From Candidatus Staskawiczbacteria bacterium (GTDB lineage Bacteria; Patescibacteriota; Minisyncoccia; Minisyncoccales; Staskawiczbacteraceae), in assembly GCA_016866675.1 (NCBI GenBank), contig VGLO01000006.1, positions 1 to 26,481 of the forward strand: 26,481 nucleotides of DNA, read 5' to 3'. Positions within the stretch are counted from its first letter, which is position 1. The number at the start of each line of letters is the position of its first letter. Below are positions 1 through 6,084 of the stretch, piece by piece. The position numbers and the translations under genes are program-made. The notes under the pieces are model-generated. The model searched no databases. It saw nothing but the letters and a program-made list of their open reading frames with translations, and had not been told where the DNA came from.

Positions 1-683
1 TTATACTCTGCCAAAAGGTCAGTATAAGTCACGAAGAGATTATCCATTGCGTATTTGTACTTCTCAAGCAAACCCATTGATTCAAGTGTTGGATCTGTAT
101 AATAGCGATATCCGCCATTTACCTTTGAAGAATAATCAACATATCTTGTTGATTTTTCAATCGGGGCAATGCCAAGTCTCATATCTTCAATTTGCTTGAT
201 AGCCAATTGAGATATTCCCGTATATACCAAGTGGGTTCCAGCCATCTGGGCAATGGAGTCGTCTCCAAACTGGGCAAGCCACTTAATATAAAACTCTCTA
301 GCCTTTGGATTGTTAAAAATCTCGTCCGTGGGATGCTCGTGTAAAAAATTAATAAGCGCACTAAGGTTTCTTGAGTACTTTGATAGTCTTTCTAATTCTT
401 GTCTTACTTCCTCGTCTGTTTTTCCTTGAGACTTCATTTTCTCTGAAATTTCTGTCTCATCAATAGACAAAAAAGGCTTAATGTATTCATTTAACAAAGC
501 TAGGCGCAAGTCGTCTTTGGCGCGACTGGTTCGTGAGCAAAGCGCCCCCACAACCTCTGGTGGCAACAAAGATACTCCATACACAGATTTATCTAGGTTA
601 GTGAAAAACGGGGCGATTAAGCGCTGGTCCGACTCACTTAGTCCCAAATCTTCAAATAATGGTGCGTATTTATTGATTTCCAT
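1..683 (-). CDS. thyX: FAD-dependent thymidylate synthase (ThyX/Thy1 family), C-terminus cut by window edge
   Basis: The frame opens with ATG at 683 and runs off the left edge without a stop, leaving 227 residues. I recognise the ThyX-like family from SLLPPEVVGALCSRTSRAKD (about residues 38-57), the block GDDSIAQMAGTHLVY followed by GISQLAIKQIED, and APIEKSTRYVDYSSK, whose S-x-RY resembles the conserved ThyX substrate/FAD motif. The family methylates dUMP to dTMP using methylenetetrahydrofolate and reduced FAD. The visible part already exceeds a typical ThyX domain of about 220 residues and is still open, so this may be the longer, roughly double-domain version. It is the last visible gene after dut and tmk, 56 bases after the tmk stop, and completes a dTMP pathway. 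No clear SD precedes the start. Family call good; exact length unknown. Confidence 0.85.
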   Translation of the reverse strand, partial: MEINKYAPLFEDLGLSESDQRLIAPFFTNLDKSVYGVSLLPPEVVGALCSRTSRAKDDLRLALLNEYIKPFLSIDETEISEKMKSQGKTDEEVRQELERLSKYSRNLSALINFLHEHPTDEIFNNPKAREFYIKWLAQFGDDSIAQMAGTHLVYTGISQLAIKQIEDMRLGIAPIEKSTRYVDYSSKVNGGYRYYTDPTLESMGLLEKYKYAMDNLFVTYTDLLAEY

Positions 684-739
684 ATTTCTCTACTTTATGA
701 AAAAGCTGTCAAAGAGCTATATCTGACAAGCTTGCCATA

Positions 740-1447
740 CTAAATTTTTTCTTTAACTAATTTTAAAATTTTGCTACTAATCTCATCAATTGGCAAAAAC
801 TTGCCTTTTTCCTCGCACTCAATAATCTTATACTCCTTTGGATACTTTTTTGAAATAGCCATATAGGACTTTAATGCGTTAGCTAAATGCTTTACATCTC
901 TTTCGTGAATGTCGTGCTTCTTGTCATTTCCAAGATACGCAATTCTTTTTTGCTTTTTATCGTCATCGGTAATCTTGTTAGACATCTTTTTTGAAAGCTC
1001 AGGAGAAATTTTTAAAATAAAGGTATAGTCGGGCTTGGGAATCTTAAAAATATCGTACTCTAAATTATGCAACCAATCAATATACTTTTCCCATTTCTTA
1101 TGATTTGAAATAAGCTTACCCCCTTGGTGCCCAACATTTGAAACTACATATCTATCTGAAACCACTATTTTCCCTTCATTAATCCATTTCCGTATTTGAA
1201 AACTCAGGTCATATCGATCAACCGCATAAAAAATAGACCCTCGATAAGGCCCCACTTCTTCTGACGCACCATATAAACCCTTCAAATAATTTTCTATAAG
1301 ACTTGCTGATTTCTTTCCATATTGAGGAAAATCAATTTTCTCAACTTTATAGCCCTTTTTCTTAAATGCTTCAGTCAGCAATTTAGACTGTGTAGATTTT
1401 CCAGATCCATCAATTCCTTCAAATACAAAAAATTTTCCTTGTTTCAT
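740..1447 (-). CDS. tmk: Thymidylate kinase
   Basis: This 235-residue nucleotide kinase would phosphorylate dTMP to dTDP with ATP in the cytosol. The N-terminus FVFEGIDGSGKST is a thymidylate-kinase P-loop. DFPQYGKKSASLIENYLKG follows in place of the bacterial TREPGG region; SDRYVVSNVGHQGGKL carries the DRY motif; PDYTFILKISPE is the usual beta strand before the LID. I chose ATG at 1447, which opens MKQGKFFVFEGIDG, over an in-frame ATG ten codons upstream that would lie inside dut. With this start only one base separates it from the dut stop, so the two are probably translationally coupled. No SD is seen. The FPQY region and a long insert around residues 110-125 resemble the divergent TMKs of reduced genomes; deoxynucleoside kinases are a less likely alternative. 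Confidence 0.93.
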   Translation of the reverse strand: MKQGKFFVFEGIDGSGKSTQSKLLTEAFKKKGYKVEKIDFPQYGKKSASLIENYLKGLYGASEEVGPYRGSIFYAVDRYDLSFQIRKWINEGKIVVSDRYVVSNVGHQGGKLISNHKKWEKYIDWLHNLEYDIFKIPKPDYTFILKISPELSKKMSNKITDDDKKQKRIAYLGNDKKHDIHERDVKHLANALKSYMAISKKYPKEYKIIECEEKGKFLPIDEISSKILKLVKEKI

Positions 1448-1448
1448 A

Positions 1449-1889
1449 TTATTTTCCCGTGGTTCCAAAACCTCCACGATTTTTATTTTCCATTTTTTCT
1501 ACTTCATCCCATTCAAATTTTGCAATTGGAACAAATATTGCTTGAGCAATTCTTTCACCCTTTTCAACTAAAACTGGTTTGTCGGTAAAGTTGTAGTACG
1601 TAGCCCTTATTTCATCCTCATCTCCACAAAAATCAGGATCAATTATGCCAATACCATTAGGCTTTATTAACCCCCTTTTATGTATTGAACTTCTAGCAGC
1701 TAACAGCATAAAGTATCCAGGGGGAGTTTCCACAGCAATATTTAGATGAACATATCCTACTGTCCCCGGTAAAATTTCTACCGCCTCTCTCGCAGTTAAA
1801 TCAAATGCTGCCGCACCTTCTGTTTGGTGTGTTGGAATCGGAAGCTCCTTATCGAATCTTTTTATCTTTACTATTTTTTTCTCACTCAT
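1449..1889 (-). CDS. dut: dUTP diphosphatase (trimeric dUTPase)
   Basis: A 146-residue protein of normal trimeric dUTPase length. All five family motifs can be found: motif I AAAFDLTA near residue 27, motif II AARSSIHKRGL, motif III GIGIIDPDFCGDEDE with the catalytic Asp, motif IV KGERIAQAIF, and the C-terminal glycine-rich lid NRGGFGTTG (motif V). The enzyme hydrolyses dUTP to dUMP and pyrophosphate, keeping uracil out of DNA and supplying ThyX with substrate. Its ATG overlaps the stop of the upstream nuclease by one base (TAATG), and its own stop lies one base before tmk. The four genes therefore read as one transcript. Asp/Glu residues between motifs III and IV are a little longer than in E. 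coli Dut. Confident call. Confidence 0.95.
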   Translation of the reverse strand: MSEKKIVKIKRFDKELPIPTHQTEGAAAFDLTAREAVEILPGTVGYVHLNIAVETPPGYFMLLAARSSIHKRGLIKPNGIGIIDPDFCGDEDEIRATYYNFTDKPVLVEKGERIAQAIFVPIAKFEWDEVEKMENKNRGGFGTTGK

Positions 1890-2683
1890 TATTTTTTTCT
1901 TCTAAAATTTGAACATATTACATTGGGGTAATCTCGCTCCATGGGTTTACCATCTCCGTTTTCATTTTTCCAAATTTTATATGCCACATTTCTGAATAAA
2001 TTATACTTATCTTTTACTTCTGTAAATTTATATCTTTTTTTATTTTTCTTATAACCAATTTGTAAAATTGCTAGTCTCCTTTTTTTCCATTCTGATTCAT
2101 TAATTCCCATTTTTTTTAAATCAAACTTCATATGAGAATAAGAAGAGATTTGGAGCTCATGCTCTGGCCATATTGATTGACTAGTTTTTAAATCGACAAT
2201 CCAAATATCTTTTTTTATTCTAAAAATTTTGTCAGCTGTTCCAGCATACACATCTCCAAAGGAAGTAATTTCATTTGCCAACAACTCTGGTTTTTCTTCG
2301 TCCACAAAGTCTCTATAGCTTATTATAGCGTCAACCTCTTCTTTTGAAAGTTCTTCTTTTTTACCAGTTGAGGGATTCTTATACTTTTGAGTTATCTTAA
2401 TTTCCTTACCCTCATCTAGTTCTTCACATGCATAATGAACTCTTGAGCCCCTATCGGCTGCAGCCTGTTTTAAGGCCTCAACCTCACTCCACCCCTTTCC
2501 CGCTAACCATTTATGAAAATACACTCCTTTTGGGTAGTACCCCGAAATCCATGTTGAAGATGGGTAATACATTCTTTCTTTCTTGCCAGTCCTTTCATTG
2601 ACAGAAATTTTTGCATACCATCTTTCATTTAAACTAGTAATTCGCAAAACTCCGTGTTTAATTTTTTTAACTTCCTTAAGCAT
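1889..2683 (-). CDS. PD-(D/E)XK superfamily nuclease (RecB/phage-exonuclease-like)
   Basis: This 264-residue protein has the RecB-type nuclease core in the right order: RGSRVHYACEEL with His83, Glu138 in LANEIT, GTADKIF with Asp151, IVDLKTS with Asp164 and Lys166, and ELQISSY with Gln178 and Tyr182. These match the H / D / DxK / QxxxY signature of lambda-exonuclease and RecB-like enzymes that cut DNA with Mg2+. No helicase domain and no Cys quartet are present, so it is a free-standing nuclease, unlike the gene at 17391. It is first in the dut-tmk-thyX operon and its start lies nine bases from a -10-like hexamer, so the message may be almost leaderless. Its partner and substrate cannot be told from sequence; a role in DNA repair or in processing imported DNA is only a guess. 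Confidence 0.75.
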   Translation of the reverse strand: MLKEVKKIKHGVLRITSLNERWYAKISVNERTGKKERMYYPSSTWISGYYPKGVYFHKWLAGKGWSEVEALKQAAADRGSRVHYACEELDEGKEIKITQKYKNPSTGKKEELSKEEVDAIISYRDFVDEEKPELLANEITSFGDVYAGTADKIFRIKKDIWIVDLKTSQSIWPEHELQISSYSHMKFDLKKMGINESEWKKRRLAILQIGYKKNKKRYKFTEVKDKYNLFRNVAYKIWKNENGDGKPMERDYPNVICSNFRRKK

Positions 2684-2692
2684 TGTTGGTAT

Positions 2693-2698
2693 ATTTTA
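2693..2698 (-). promoter_or_regulatory. Probable extended -10 promoter of the nuclease-dut-tmk-thyX operon
   Basis: On the minus strand the hexamer TAAAAT is preceded by TGC, giving an extended -10 element. No good -35 hexamer sits 16-18 bases upstream. The end of the -10 is nine bases before the ATG at 2683, so transcripts would have almost no leader, matching the lack of an SD. Confidence 0.45.
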
Positions 2699-2751
2699 GC
2701 ATTTGTAAAAATAAAAGCCAGAGCATTTTATTAGGTTCTTTGAATATAAAC

Positions 2752-2777
2752 AAAAAAGCTTTGCGAATGCAAAGCTT
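2752..2777 (-). terminator. Terminator after the RimI-like gene
   Basis: Perfect 9-bp arms AAGCTTTGC (2756-2764) and GCAAAGCTT (2769-2777) with a GAAT loop. On the minus strand they are followed by six T. The hairpin lies just after the stop at 2782. Confidence 0.8.
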
Positions 2778-2781
2778 GTAT

Positions 2782-3228
2782 TTACCAAGGCACATCCTGG
2801 CCAAAACTTATTCTATTTGATGAAAATCTTAAATACTCCATTAAAAATGCATCCTCTCCAGTATCTTCAAAGTAGTTTCGTAAAACCCTTACCCCTCTAA
2901 ATCCACACTTGGAAAAAAATAATTGAGCTTTAAGATTTGTCTCTCTAATCTTAAGATCTATATACTTTAGCTTCTTTGATTTCAAAAACCTGATTAAGAA
3001 TTGAATCATTTGCGATCCAATACTCCTGCGTCGTAAATTACGGTTAATTGCAATATTCACAAGACTTATTCCGTCTTCATGAAGCTCATAACATATGTAT
3101 CCCACCACCCCTTTATGATAATCAGCAATATCAATCATTGAGTTGGTACGATTGCGAAAGTACAAAAAATCATCTTCCTTCCATGGTTCTTCAAAACTAT
3201 CACTCTCAATTTCAATAATTCTTTGCAA
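2782..3228 (-). CDS. GNAT acetyltransferase, RimI-like (ribosomal protein bS18 N-acetyltransferase type)
   Basis: The protein shows a GNAT fold: the opening block RIIEIESDSFEEPW is typical of RimI, RRRSIGSQM is the acetyl-CoA pyrophosphate-binding loop (R/QxxGxG/A), and NLKAQLFFSKCGF is motif B. RimI acetylates the N-terminus of ribosomal protein S18, but related GNATs modify other proteins, so the substrate is not certain. The start is odd. The first usable codon is TTG at 3228, yet the homologous reading continues upstream in frame as VRIKPALRTDLQR, the normal RimI N-terminus, with no ATG or GTG before a stop near 3327. A CTG at 3283-3285 has a good SD (AGAAGG, six bases away). A real non-standard start or a small indel near 3256 are both possible. 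It has its own terminator at 2752. Confidence 0.8.
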   Translation of the reverse strand: MQRIIEIESDSFEEPWKEDDFLYFRNRTNSMIDIADYHKGVVGYICYELHEDGISLVNIAINRNLRRRSIGSQMIQFLIRFLKSKKLKYIDLKIRETNLKAQLFFSKCGFRGVRVLRNYFEDTGEDAFLMEYLRFSSNRISFGQDVPW

Positions 3229-3399
3229 ATCAGTTCTTAGAGCAGGTTTTATCCTTACATGAATTTTAGAATATGAAGTCTTCAGGTTGCACCTTCTTTC
3301 CCAAAAAAAGTAATGAATGAGCTAATTTTCATACTACACCGCAAAAAATGTATGTCAAACATAACTACTTGACTAATCAATAATATAATGGCACAACTA

Positions 3400-3428
3400 T
3401 TGACACAAAGCATATTAGGTGTTAACAT
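3400..3428 (+). promoter_or_regulatory. Sigma-70-type promoter of the cold-shock gene
   Basis: TTGACA (3400-3405), a 17-base spacer and TAACAT (3423-3428, four of six consensus positions). Transcription would begin near 3435 and leave a leader of about 55 bases, common for cold-shock mRNAs. The leader holds CGGGTTTTTTT near 3457-3467, but I see no convincing stem before it. Confidence 0.65.
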
Positions 3429-3489
3429 TATCCTACTTGTGAAAAGAGACTAAGTCGGGTTTTTTTATAAAGCAAGTTTAAAAATAAAA

Positions 3490-3687
3490 ATGGAAGGTAC
3501 AATCAAAACTCTTACAGAGAAAGGATTTGGCTTTATTGCTCGCGAAGGTGAAGCAAAAGACCTTTTCTTTCACTCTAATGATTTGAACGGCGTATCATTC
3601 AACGAATTAAGAGTTGGCGACAAAGTCAGCTTTGACGTTGAGGAAGGACAAAAAGGTCCTGCTGCAAAAAACGTTACAAAAATGTAA
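3490..3687 (+). CDS. cspA: Cold-shock protein (CspA family, single cold-shock domain)
   Basis: The 65 residues form one complete cold-shock domain, the usual size for bacterial Csp proteins. RNP1 is KGFGFIA (residues 12-18) and RNP2 is DLFFHSNDL (24-32); later come VGDKVSFDVEEGQKGPAA and the ending NVTKM. Csp proteins bind single-stranded RNA and DNA and melt mRNA structure. This is one of only three plus-strand genes here. It is monocistronic, with its own consensus promoter at 3400 and a strong terminator at 3707. It lacks a clear SD before the ATG, unlike the small stand-alone genes nearby. The family is certain; the symbol is generic, since cspA, B and C cannot be told apart by sequence. 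Confidence 0.95.
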   Translation: MEGTIKTLTEKGFGFIAREGEAKDLFFHSNDLNGVSFNELRVGDKVSFDVEEGQKGPAAKNVTKM

Positions 3688-3706
3688 TCGTTTTCGTTCA
3701 GAAAAG

Positions 3707-3733
3707 CAAAAAAGCGCCACTGGCGCTTTTTTG
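3707..3733 (+). terminator. Rho-independent terminator of the cold-shock gene
   Basis: Perfect inverted repeat CAAAAAAGCGCC / GGCGCTTTTTTG with a 3-base loop ACT. A run of T follows on both strands, so it could also stop minus-strand transcription. Confidence 0.9.
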
Positions 3734-3747
3734 TTGTAATAAATCAC

Positions 3748-3773
3748 AAAAAAATCCCGCAACTTCTTGCGGG
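3748..3773 (-). terminator. Terminator of the small gene at 3781
   Basis: Arms CCCGCAA (3756-3762) and TTGCGGG (3767-3773) around a 4-base loop. On the minus strand the stem is followed by a run of T (3748-3754, one base after the stem). Confidence 0.85.
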
Positions 3774-3780
3774 CTTGTAG

Positions 3781-4134
3781 TTAATCCAACCTATCGTTTA
3801 GTGTTTTGGATTTTAGGCCATATTTTTTAACTATGCTTTTATAGTATTCAAGAGCACAGTTAAAGCATTGATTCTTCAAAGAGAAGAGTCTTAGCATTTT
3901 AAACGGAAAAGAGTCTATGTCTTGGCAGTTTGGACCAAATCCATAAAAAAGTCCGGCCTCTCTATACTTTGCGCATTTTACTCTCCTATAAACACCCAAC
4001 ACCCATTCTCCATTTGTATTGAATGAAGCCCTCTTAATCACTATACTTTTATTAAAAACGTATCCCGCCTTATCCATTTCTGCCAAAACTTGATGATGAA
4101 TACCATCTGGAATGGGCTCGATTATTTCAAACAT
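3781..4134 (-). CDS. Small four-cysteine protein of unknown function
   Basis: I do not recognise this 117-residue protein. It has four cysteines at 54, 70, 90 and 93 (the last pair as NQCFNC), a spacing that could bind a metal, though no known zinc-finger pattern fits exactly. There is no signal peptide or membrane segment. It is rich in aromatic and basic residues, with a hydrophobic middle around LFYGFG. The start is well supported: ATG at 4134 follows the strong SD AGGGAGGAG with four bases between. The gene has its own promoter-like element (4175-4202) and its own terminator (3748-3773), so it stands alone between the cold-shock gene and a small membrane protein. The strong SD separates it from the core genes and suggests a different origin. 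Confidence 0.7.
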   Translation of the reverse strand: MFEIIEPIPDGIHHQVLAEMDKAGYVFNKSIVIKRASFNTNGEWVLGVYRRVKCAKYREAGLFYGFGPNCQDIDSFPFKMLRLFSLKNQCFNCALEYYKSIVKKYGLKSKTLNDRLD

Positions 4135-4174
4135 GATACTCCTCCCTATTTGTTAAAGAAGCTATTGTTTATTA

Positions 4175-4202
4175 ATACTATACTTATAAACTTTTTTGTA
4201 AA
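4175..4202 (-). promoter_or_regulatory. Putative promoter of the four-cysteine gene
   Basis: On the minus strand TTTACA, a 16-base spacer, then TAGTAT (four of six). The predicted start leaves a leader of about 35 bases that includes the strong SD. Confidence 0.45.
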
Positions 4203-4247
4203 TATTCAATAAAAAAACCTTTGGACTTACCTTGGGTATTAATAATT

Positions 4248-4448
4248 TTAGTCTTGAATATTTTTCTCGCGCTCTTTTTGAATATTTATCAAAACAAAAG
4301 AAAACAAAGATAAAACCGATGAGCTATATAAACTGTTATAGCATATAAACCATAAGTTTTCGTTATCGCCCATACTTATAAAAACAAGTAGAATAGATAA
4401 AATTAAAATTAAAGACAAAGACAAACGCAAAACAATCTTCAAAATCAT
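4248..4448 (-). CDS. Small two-segment membrane protein, function unknown
   Basis: A protein of 66 residues with two hydrophobic stretches: a leucine/isoleucine-rich one near the N-terminus (about residues 3-25) and one around VLSLFSFVLINI (about 45-57). A short polar link (GDNENLW) joins them, and the tail QKEREKNIQD is charged. It is probably a small inner-membrane hairpin with a cytoplasmic C-terminus. Two ATGs lie in tandem (4451 and 4448). The SD GGGAG sits too close to the first and about five bases from the second, so I prefer 4448. A near-consensus promoter lies upstream at 4522-4550. No family is recognised. The 113 bases down to the next gene contain only a weak AAGG/CC-type hairpin followed by seven T (minus strand, near 4212-4218). 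Confidence 0.6.
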   Translation of the reverse strand: MILKIVLRLSLSLILILSILLVFISMGDNENLWFICYNSLYSSSVLSLFSFVLINIQKEREKNIQD

Positions 4449-4521
4449 CATCTCTCCCTAATTCAAAGAACAAACACCATTAAAACTCAACAGTGGCAGA
4501 AAAACGAATTCCTGCTAATAA

Positions 4522-4550
4522 AATATAATACTAAAAATTTAAAAAGTCAA
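4522..4550 (-). promoter_or_regulatory. Near-consensus promoter of the small membrane protein gene
   Basis: TTGACT, a 17-base spacer and TATATT on the minus strand (five of six at both boxes). It begins at the edge of the rplK terminator, about 70 bases upstream of the start codon. Confidence 0.7.
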
Positions 4551-4553
4551 AAC

Positions 4554-4580
4554 AAAAACCGCGCCAGAAGGCGCAGTTTT
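4554..4580 (-). terminator. Terminator of the secE-nusG-rplK operon
   Basis: On the minus strand AACTGCGCC pairs with GGCGCGGTT across a TTCT loop and is followed by a T-rich stretch. It lies directly after the rplK stop, so no rplA is co-transcribed here. Confidence 0.85.
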
Positions 4581-4586
4581 CAATAA

Positions 4587-5012
4587 TTATCCCTTTACTT
4601 CTATCCCCATATTTTTGGCTGTACCTGCAATAATTTTCATTGCCTGCTCAACATCTGTAGTATTTAAGTCTGGTATTTTCTTTTCAGCAATTTCTTTTAG
4701 TTGGGCTTTTGTTATTTTTCCAACCATTTTTTTATTTGGAGTACCAGATCCCTTTTCTACACCAGCAGCTTCTTTAATTAAGTCAGCAGCCAATGGCCCT
4801 TTTAGTTTAAATACATAAGACCTATCTTTGTAAATTGTCACCTCAGCAGGAATCACATACCCCATCATTTCCTTAGTTGCATCATTAAACTGTTTACAAA
4901 ATTCAGCAATATTTAAACCGTGCTGAGCTAAGGCAGGTCCAACTGGTGGCGCTGGATTTGCCTTACCAGCTTGAATTTGAATTTTAACTACCGCTTTTAT
5001 TTCTTTTGCCAT
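4587..5012 (-). CDS. rplK: 50S ribosomal protein L11 (uL11)
   Basis: The length of 141 residues is exactly the usual one. The N-terminal domain carries NPAPPVGPALAQHGLNI (19-35) and the proline-rich hinge; the C-terminal RNA-binding domain contains KKMVGKITKAQLKEIAEKK and the ending IAGTAKNMGIEV. L11 binds the GTPase-associated centre of 23S rRNA and forms the base of the L7/L12 stalk, where EF-G and LepA act. It follows nusG by 59 bases and ends in a terminator. In most bacteria rplA comes next, but here it does not. The start lacks an SD and follows an A-rich stretch. Very confident. Confidence 0.98.
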   Translation of the reverse strand: MAKEIKAVVKIQIQAGKANPAPPVGPALAQHGLNIAEFCKQFNDATKEMMGYVIPAEVTIYKDRSYVFKLKGPLAADLIKEAAGVEKGSGTPNKKMVGKITKAQLKEIAEKKIPDLNTTDVEQAMKIIAGTAKNMGIEVKG

Positions 5013-5071
5013 TTTTTTGTAGAGTTTACGCGCTAAAGATAAACCTTAAGCCACAACTCTTTTTAATTATT

Positions 5072-5620
5072 TTACTGTACCTTTTTGATTTGAAGAGAGT
5101 CCAATTCAACTGGAGTATCTCTGCCAAACATATTAACTAATACTTTAATCTTTCCTCTTTCTTTGTCAACCTCTGAAACTTTTCCTTCAAAACCTTTAAA
5201 TGGTCCATCAAGTACTTTAACTGCAGACCCAATTTCAAAGTCAACGGTAAATTCTGGTTCGGCCGTTTCCATTCTTCTCATTAAGTCAGCAATATCTGAT
5301 GCTGAAACCGGAATTGGAGTAGTTCCTGCTCCCAAGAATCCCGTCACCCTTGGAGTATTTCTAACCACATACCAAGATTCATCGTCCACAACCATCTCAA
5401 CTAAAACATATCCTGGATAAATTTTTTCTTCAACTGTTTTCCTCTTTCCGTTTTTAATCTTTATTTTCTTTTCCTTTGGAACAATTACATTAAAAATCTT
5501 GTCTTCCATTCCAAGAGACTCAATTCTTTGCTTTAAGTTTTTAGCAACAGCATCCTCATATCCTGAATAGGTATGAATTACGTACCAATTTTTTTCTTGC
5601 TCTAATACTTGCTTTGGCAT
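5072..5620 (-). CDS. nusG: Transcription elongation/termination factor NusG
   Basis: The protein has 182 residues, normal for NusG. The NGN domain (about 10-120) is recognised by NWYVIHTYSGYEDAVAKNL, YPGYVLVEM and the RVTGFLG block before a short link. The KOW domain follows from about 125, with DFEIGSAVKVLDGPFKGFEG and the ending RDTPVELDSLQIKKV. NusG binds the clamp helices of RNA polymerase and links it with ribosomal S10 or Rho. It is the second gene of secE-nusG-rplK. The intergenic region to secE holds two hairpins; the one nearest the gene includes its start codon, and a purine-rich SD-like AAGGAG lies about 60 bases upstream rather than next to the ATG (see the leader entry). Confidence 0.97.
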   Translation of the reverse strand: MPKQVLEQEKNWYVIHTYSGYEDAVAKNLKQRIESLGMEDKIFNVIVPKEKKIKIKNGKRKTVEEKIYPGYVLVEMVVDDESWYVVRNTPRVTGFLGAGTTPIPVSASDIADLMRRMETAEPEFTVDFEIGSAVKVLDGPFKGFEGKVSEVDKERGKIKVLVNMFGRDTPVELDSLQIKKVQ

Positions 5621-5674
5621 GACTTTACGAAGTAAAAGTCATCGAGCACAAAATGATTTTTAATTTCTGTGCTT
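5619..5674 (-). promoter_or_regulatory. Structured nusG leader: two hairpins, start codon inside a stem, five-codon ORF
   Basis: Hairpin 1: AGCACA (5645-5650) pairs with TGTGCT (5668-5673), extended inward by AAAT/ATTT with one bulged base. Hairpin 2: ATGACTTTAC (5619-5628) pairs with GTAAAAGTCAT (5632-5642), so the nusG ATG lies in the stem. Hairpin 2 also contains a five-codon reading frame (Met-Thr-Phe-Thr-Ser, stop) that ends four bases before the nusG ATG. The nearest SD-like AAGGAG lies upstream of both hairpins. A control role is inference. Confidence 0.5.
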
Positions 5675-5686
5675 GATTCTCTCTCC

Positions 5687-5884
5687 TTATTGCTTAATTA
5701 TAAAATTTTTCACTAATGTTGAAAATAAATAGTCTAACCCCCCAAGTATAGCTGCCACAACAATAGTCACAGCCAAAACAAGTAAGGTATATCTTAAAAG
5801 CTCTGTTCTTGTAAGCCAGTTAACCTTTCTCATTTCAACATATACTTCCTTAAAAAAACTTTGTATTTTTTGTATTAAATTCAT
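5687..5884 (-). CDS. secE: Preprotein translocase subunit SecE
   Basis: I start at ATG 5884, which gives 65 residues, the normal size of single-span SecE. The amphipathic helix FFKEVYVEMRKVNWLTRTEL carries the conserved VxWPTR-like turn (VNWLTR), and one membrane segment follows (TLLVLAVTIVVAAILGGLDY). SecE clamps SecY in the Sec translocon. Position before nusG-rplK is the conserved bacterial order. A longer frame from ATG 5914 (75 residues, beginning MISFASL) or 5956 is open, but the added residues are not SecE-like and fall in a hairpin. There is no SD before either ATG. The upstream tRNA-Trp often found at this locus in other bacteria is not present. Confidence 0.93.
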   Translation of the reverse strand: MNLIQKIQSFFKEVYVEMRKVNWLTRTELLRYTLLVLAVTIVVAAILGGLDYLFSTLVKNFIIKQ

Positions 5885-5915
5885 GATTTTATGTAGCGAA
5901 GCGAATGAAATCATG
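5882..5915 (-). promoter_or_regulatory. Hairpin enclosing the secE start codon
   Basis: CATGATTT (5882-5889) and AAATCATG (5908-5915) are perfect complements, extended by AT/AT after one mismatch. The secE ATG lies at the 3' foot of the stem in the mRNA. With no SD nearby, folding would hide the initiation site. That this regulates expression is inference. Confidence 0.5.
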
Positions 5916-5933
5916 CCGCGATGTTGGCCTGAT

Positions 5934-5996
5934 ATTATAGTATACATTGAGGTCAACAGGAGCGGCGTACTTTTCGCTTATTACAATTATAGTATA
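5934..5996 (-). promoter_or_regulatory. Two copies of a TATACTATAAT -10-like element upstream of secE
   Basis: On the minus strand the same 11-mer occurs at 5986-5996 and 5934-5944, 52 bases apart. Each contains a perfect TATAAT. Neither has a convincing -35 box. They may be two alternative starts for secE-nusG-rplK; the nearer would start transcription about 40 bases before ATG 5884. Confidence 0.4.
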
Positions 5997-6014
5997 ACAG
6001 TTTTTAAGTTTTTT

Positions 6015-6040
6015 AAAACGGCCTGCTGGCCGTTTTTTTT
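6015..6040. terminator. Strong hairpin between the ybaB and secE operons
   Basis: AAAACGGCC (6015-6023) and GGCCGTTTT (6028-6036) with a TGCT loop. On the minus strand, the direction of the preceding ybaB operon, only four T follow the stem; on the plus strand there are eight. It most likely ends the ybaB transcript and is able to work in both directions. Confidence 0.7.
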
Positions 6041-6084
6041 ATGTTAAGTACATCATAGCCGATAGATACTGCAAAGTCAATAGC

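Noticed and set aside
481..726. 81-residue plus-strand open frame
   Set aside because: It is a shadow of thyX on the minus strand, whose translation is clearly that of a known family.
3381..3389. TATAAT at 3384 as an alternative cold-shock promoter
   Set aside because: The TTGACT upstream is only nine bases away, too near; the pair at 3400-3428 has the correct 17-base spacing.
3430..3470. Attenuator in the cold-shock leader before the T run
   Set aside because: I found no stem strong enough before CGGGTTTTTTT; only ACTT/AAGT can pair.
5885..5956. Longer SecE N-terminus beginning at 5914 or 5956
   Set aside because: The added residues do not resemble SecE, fall in the start-codon hairpin and promoter region, and have no SD.
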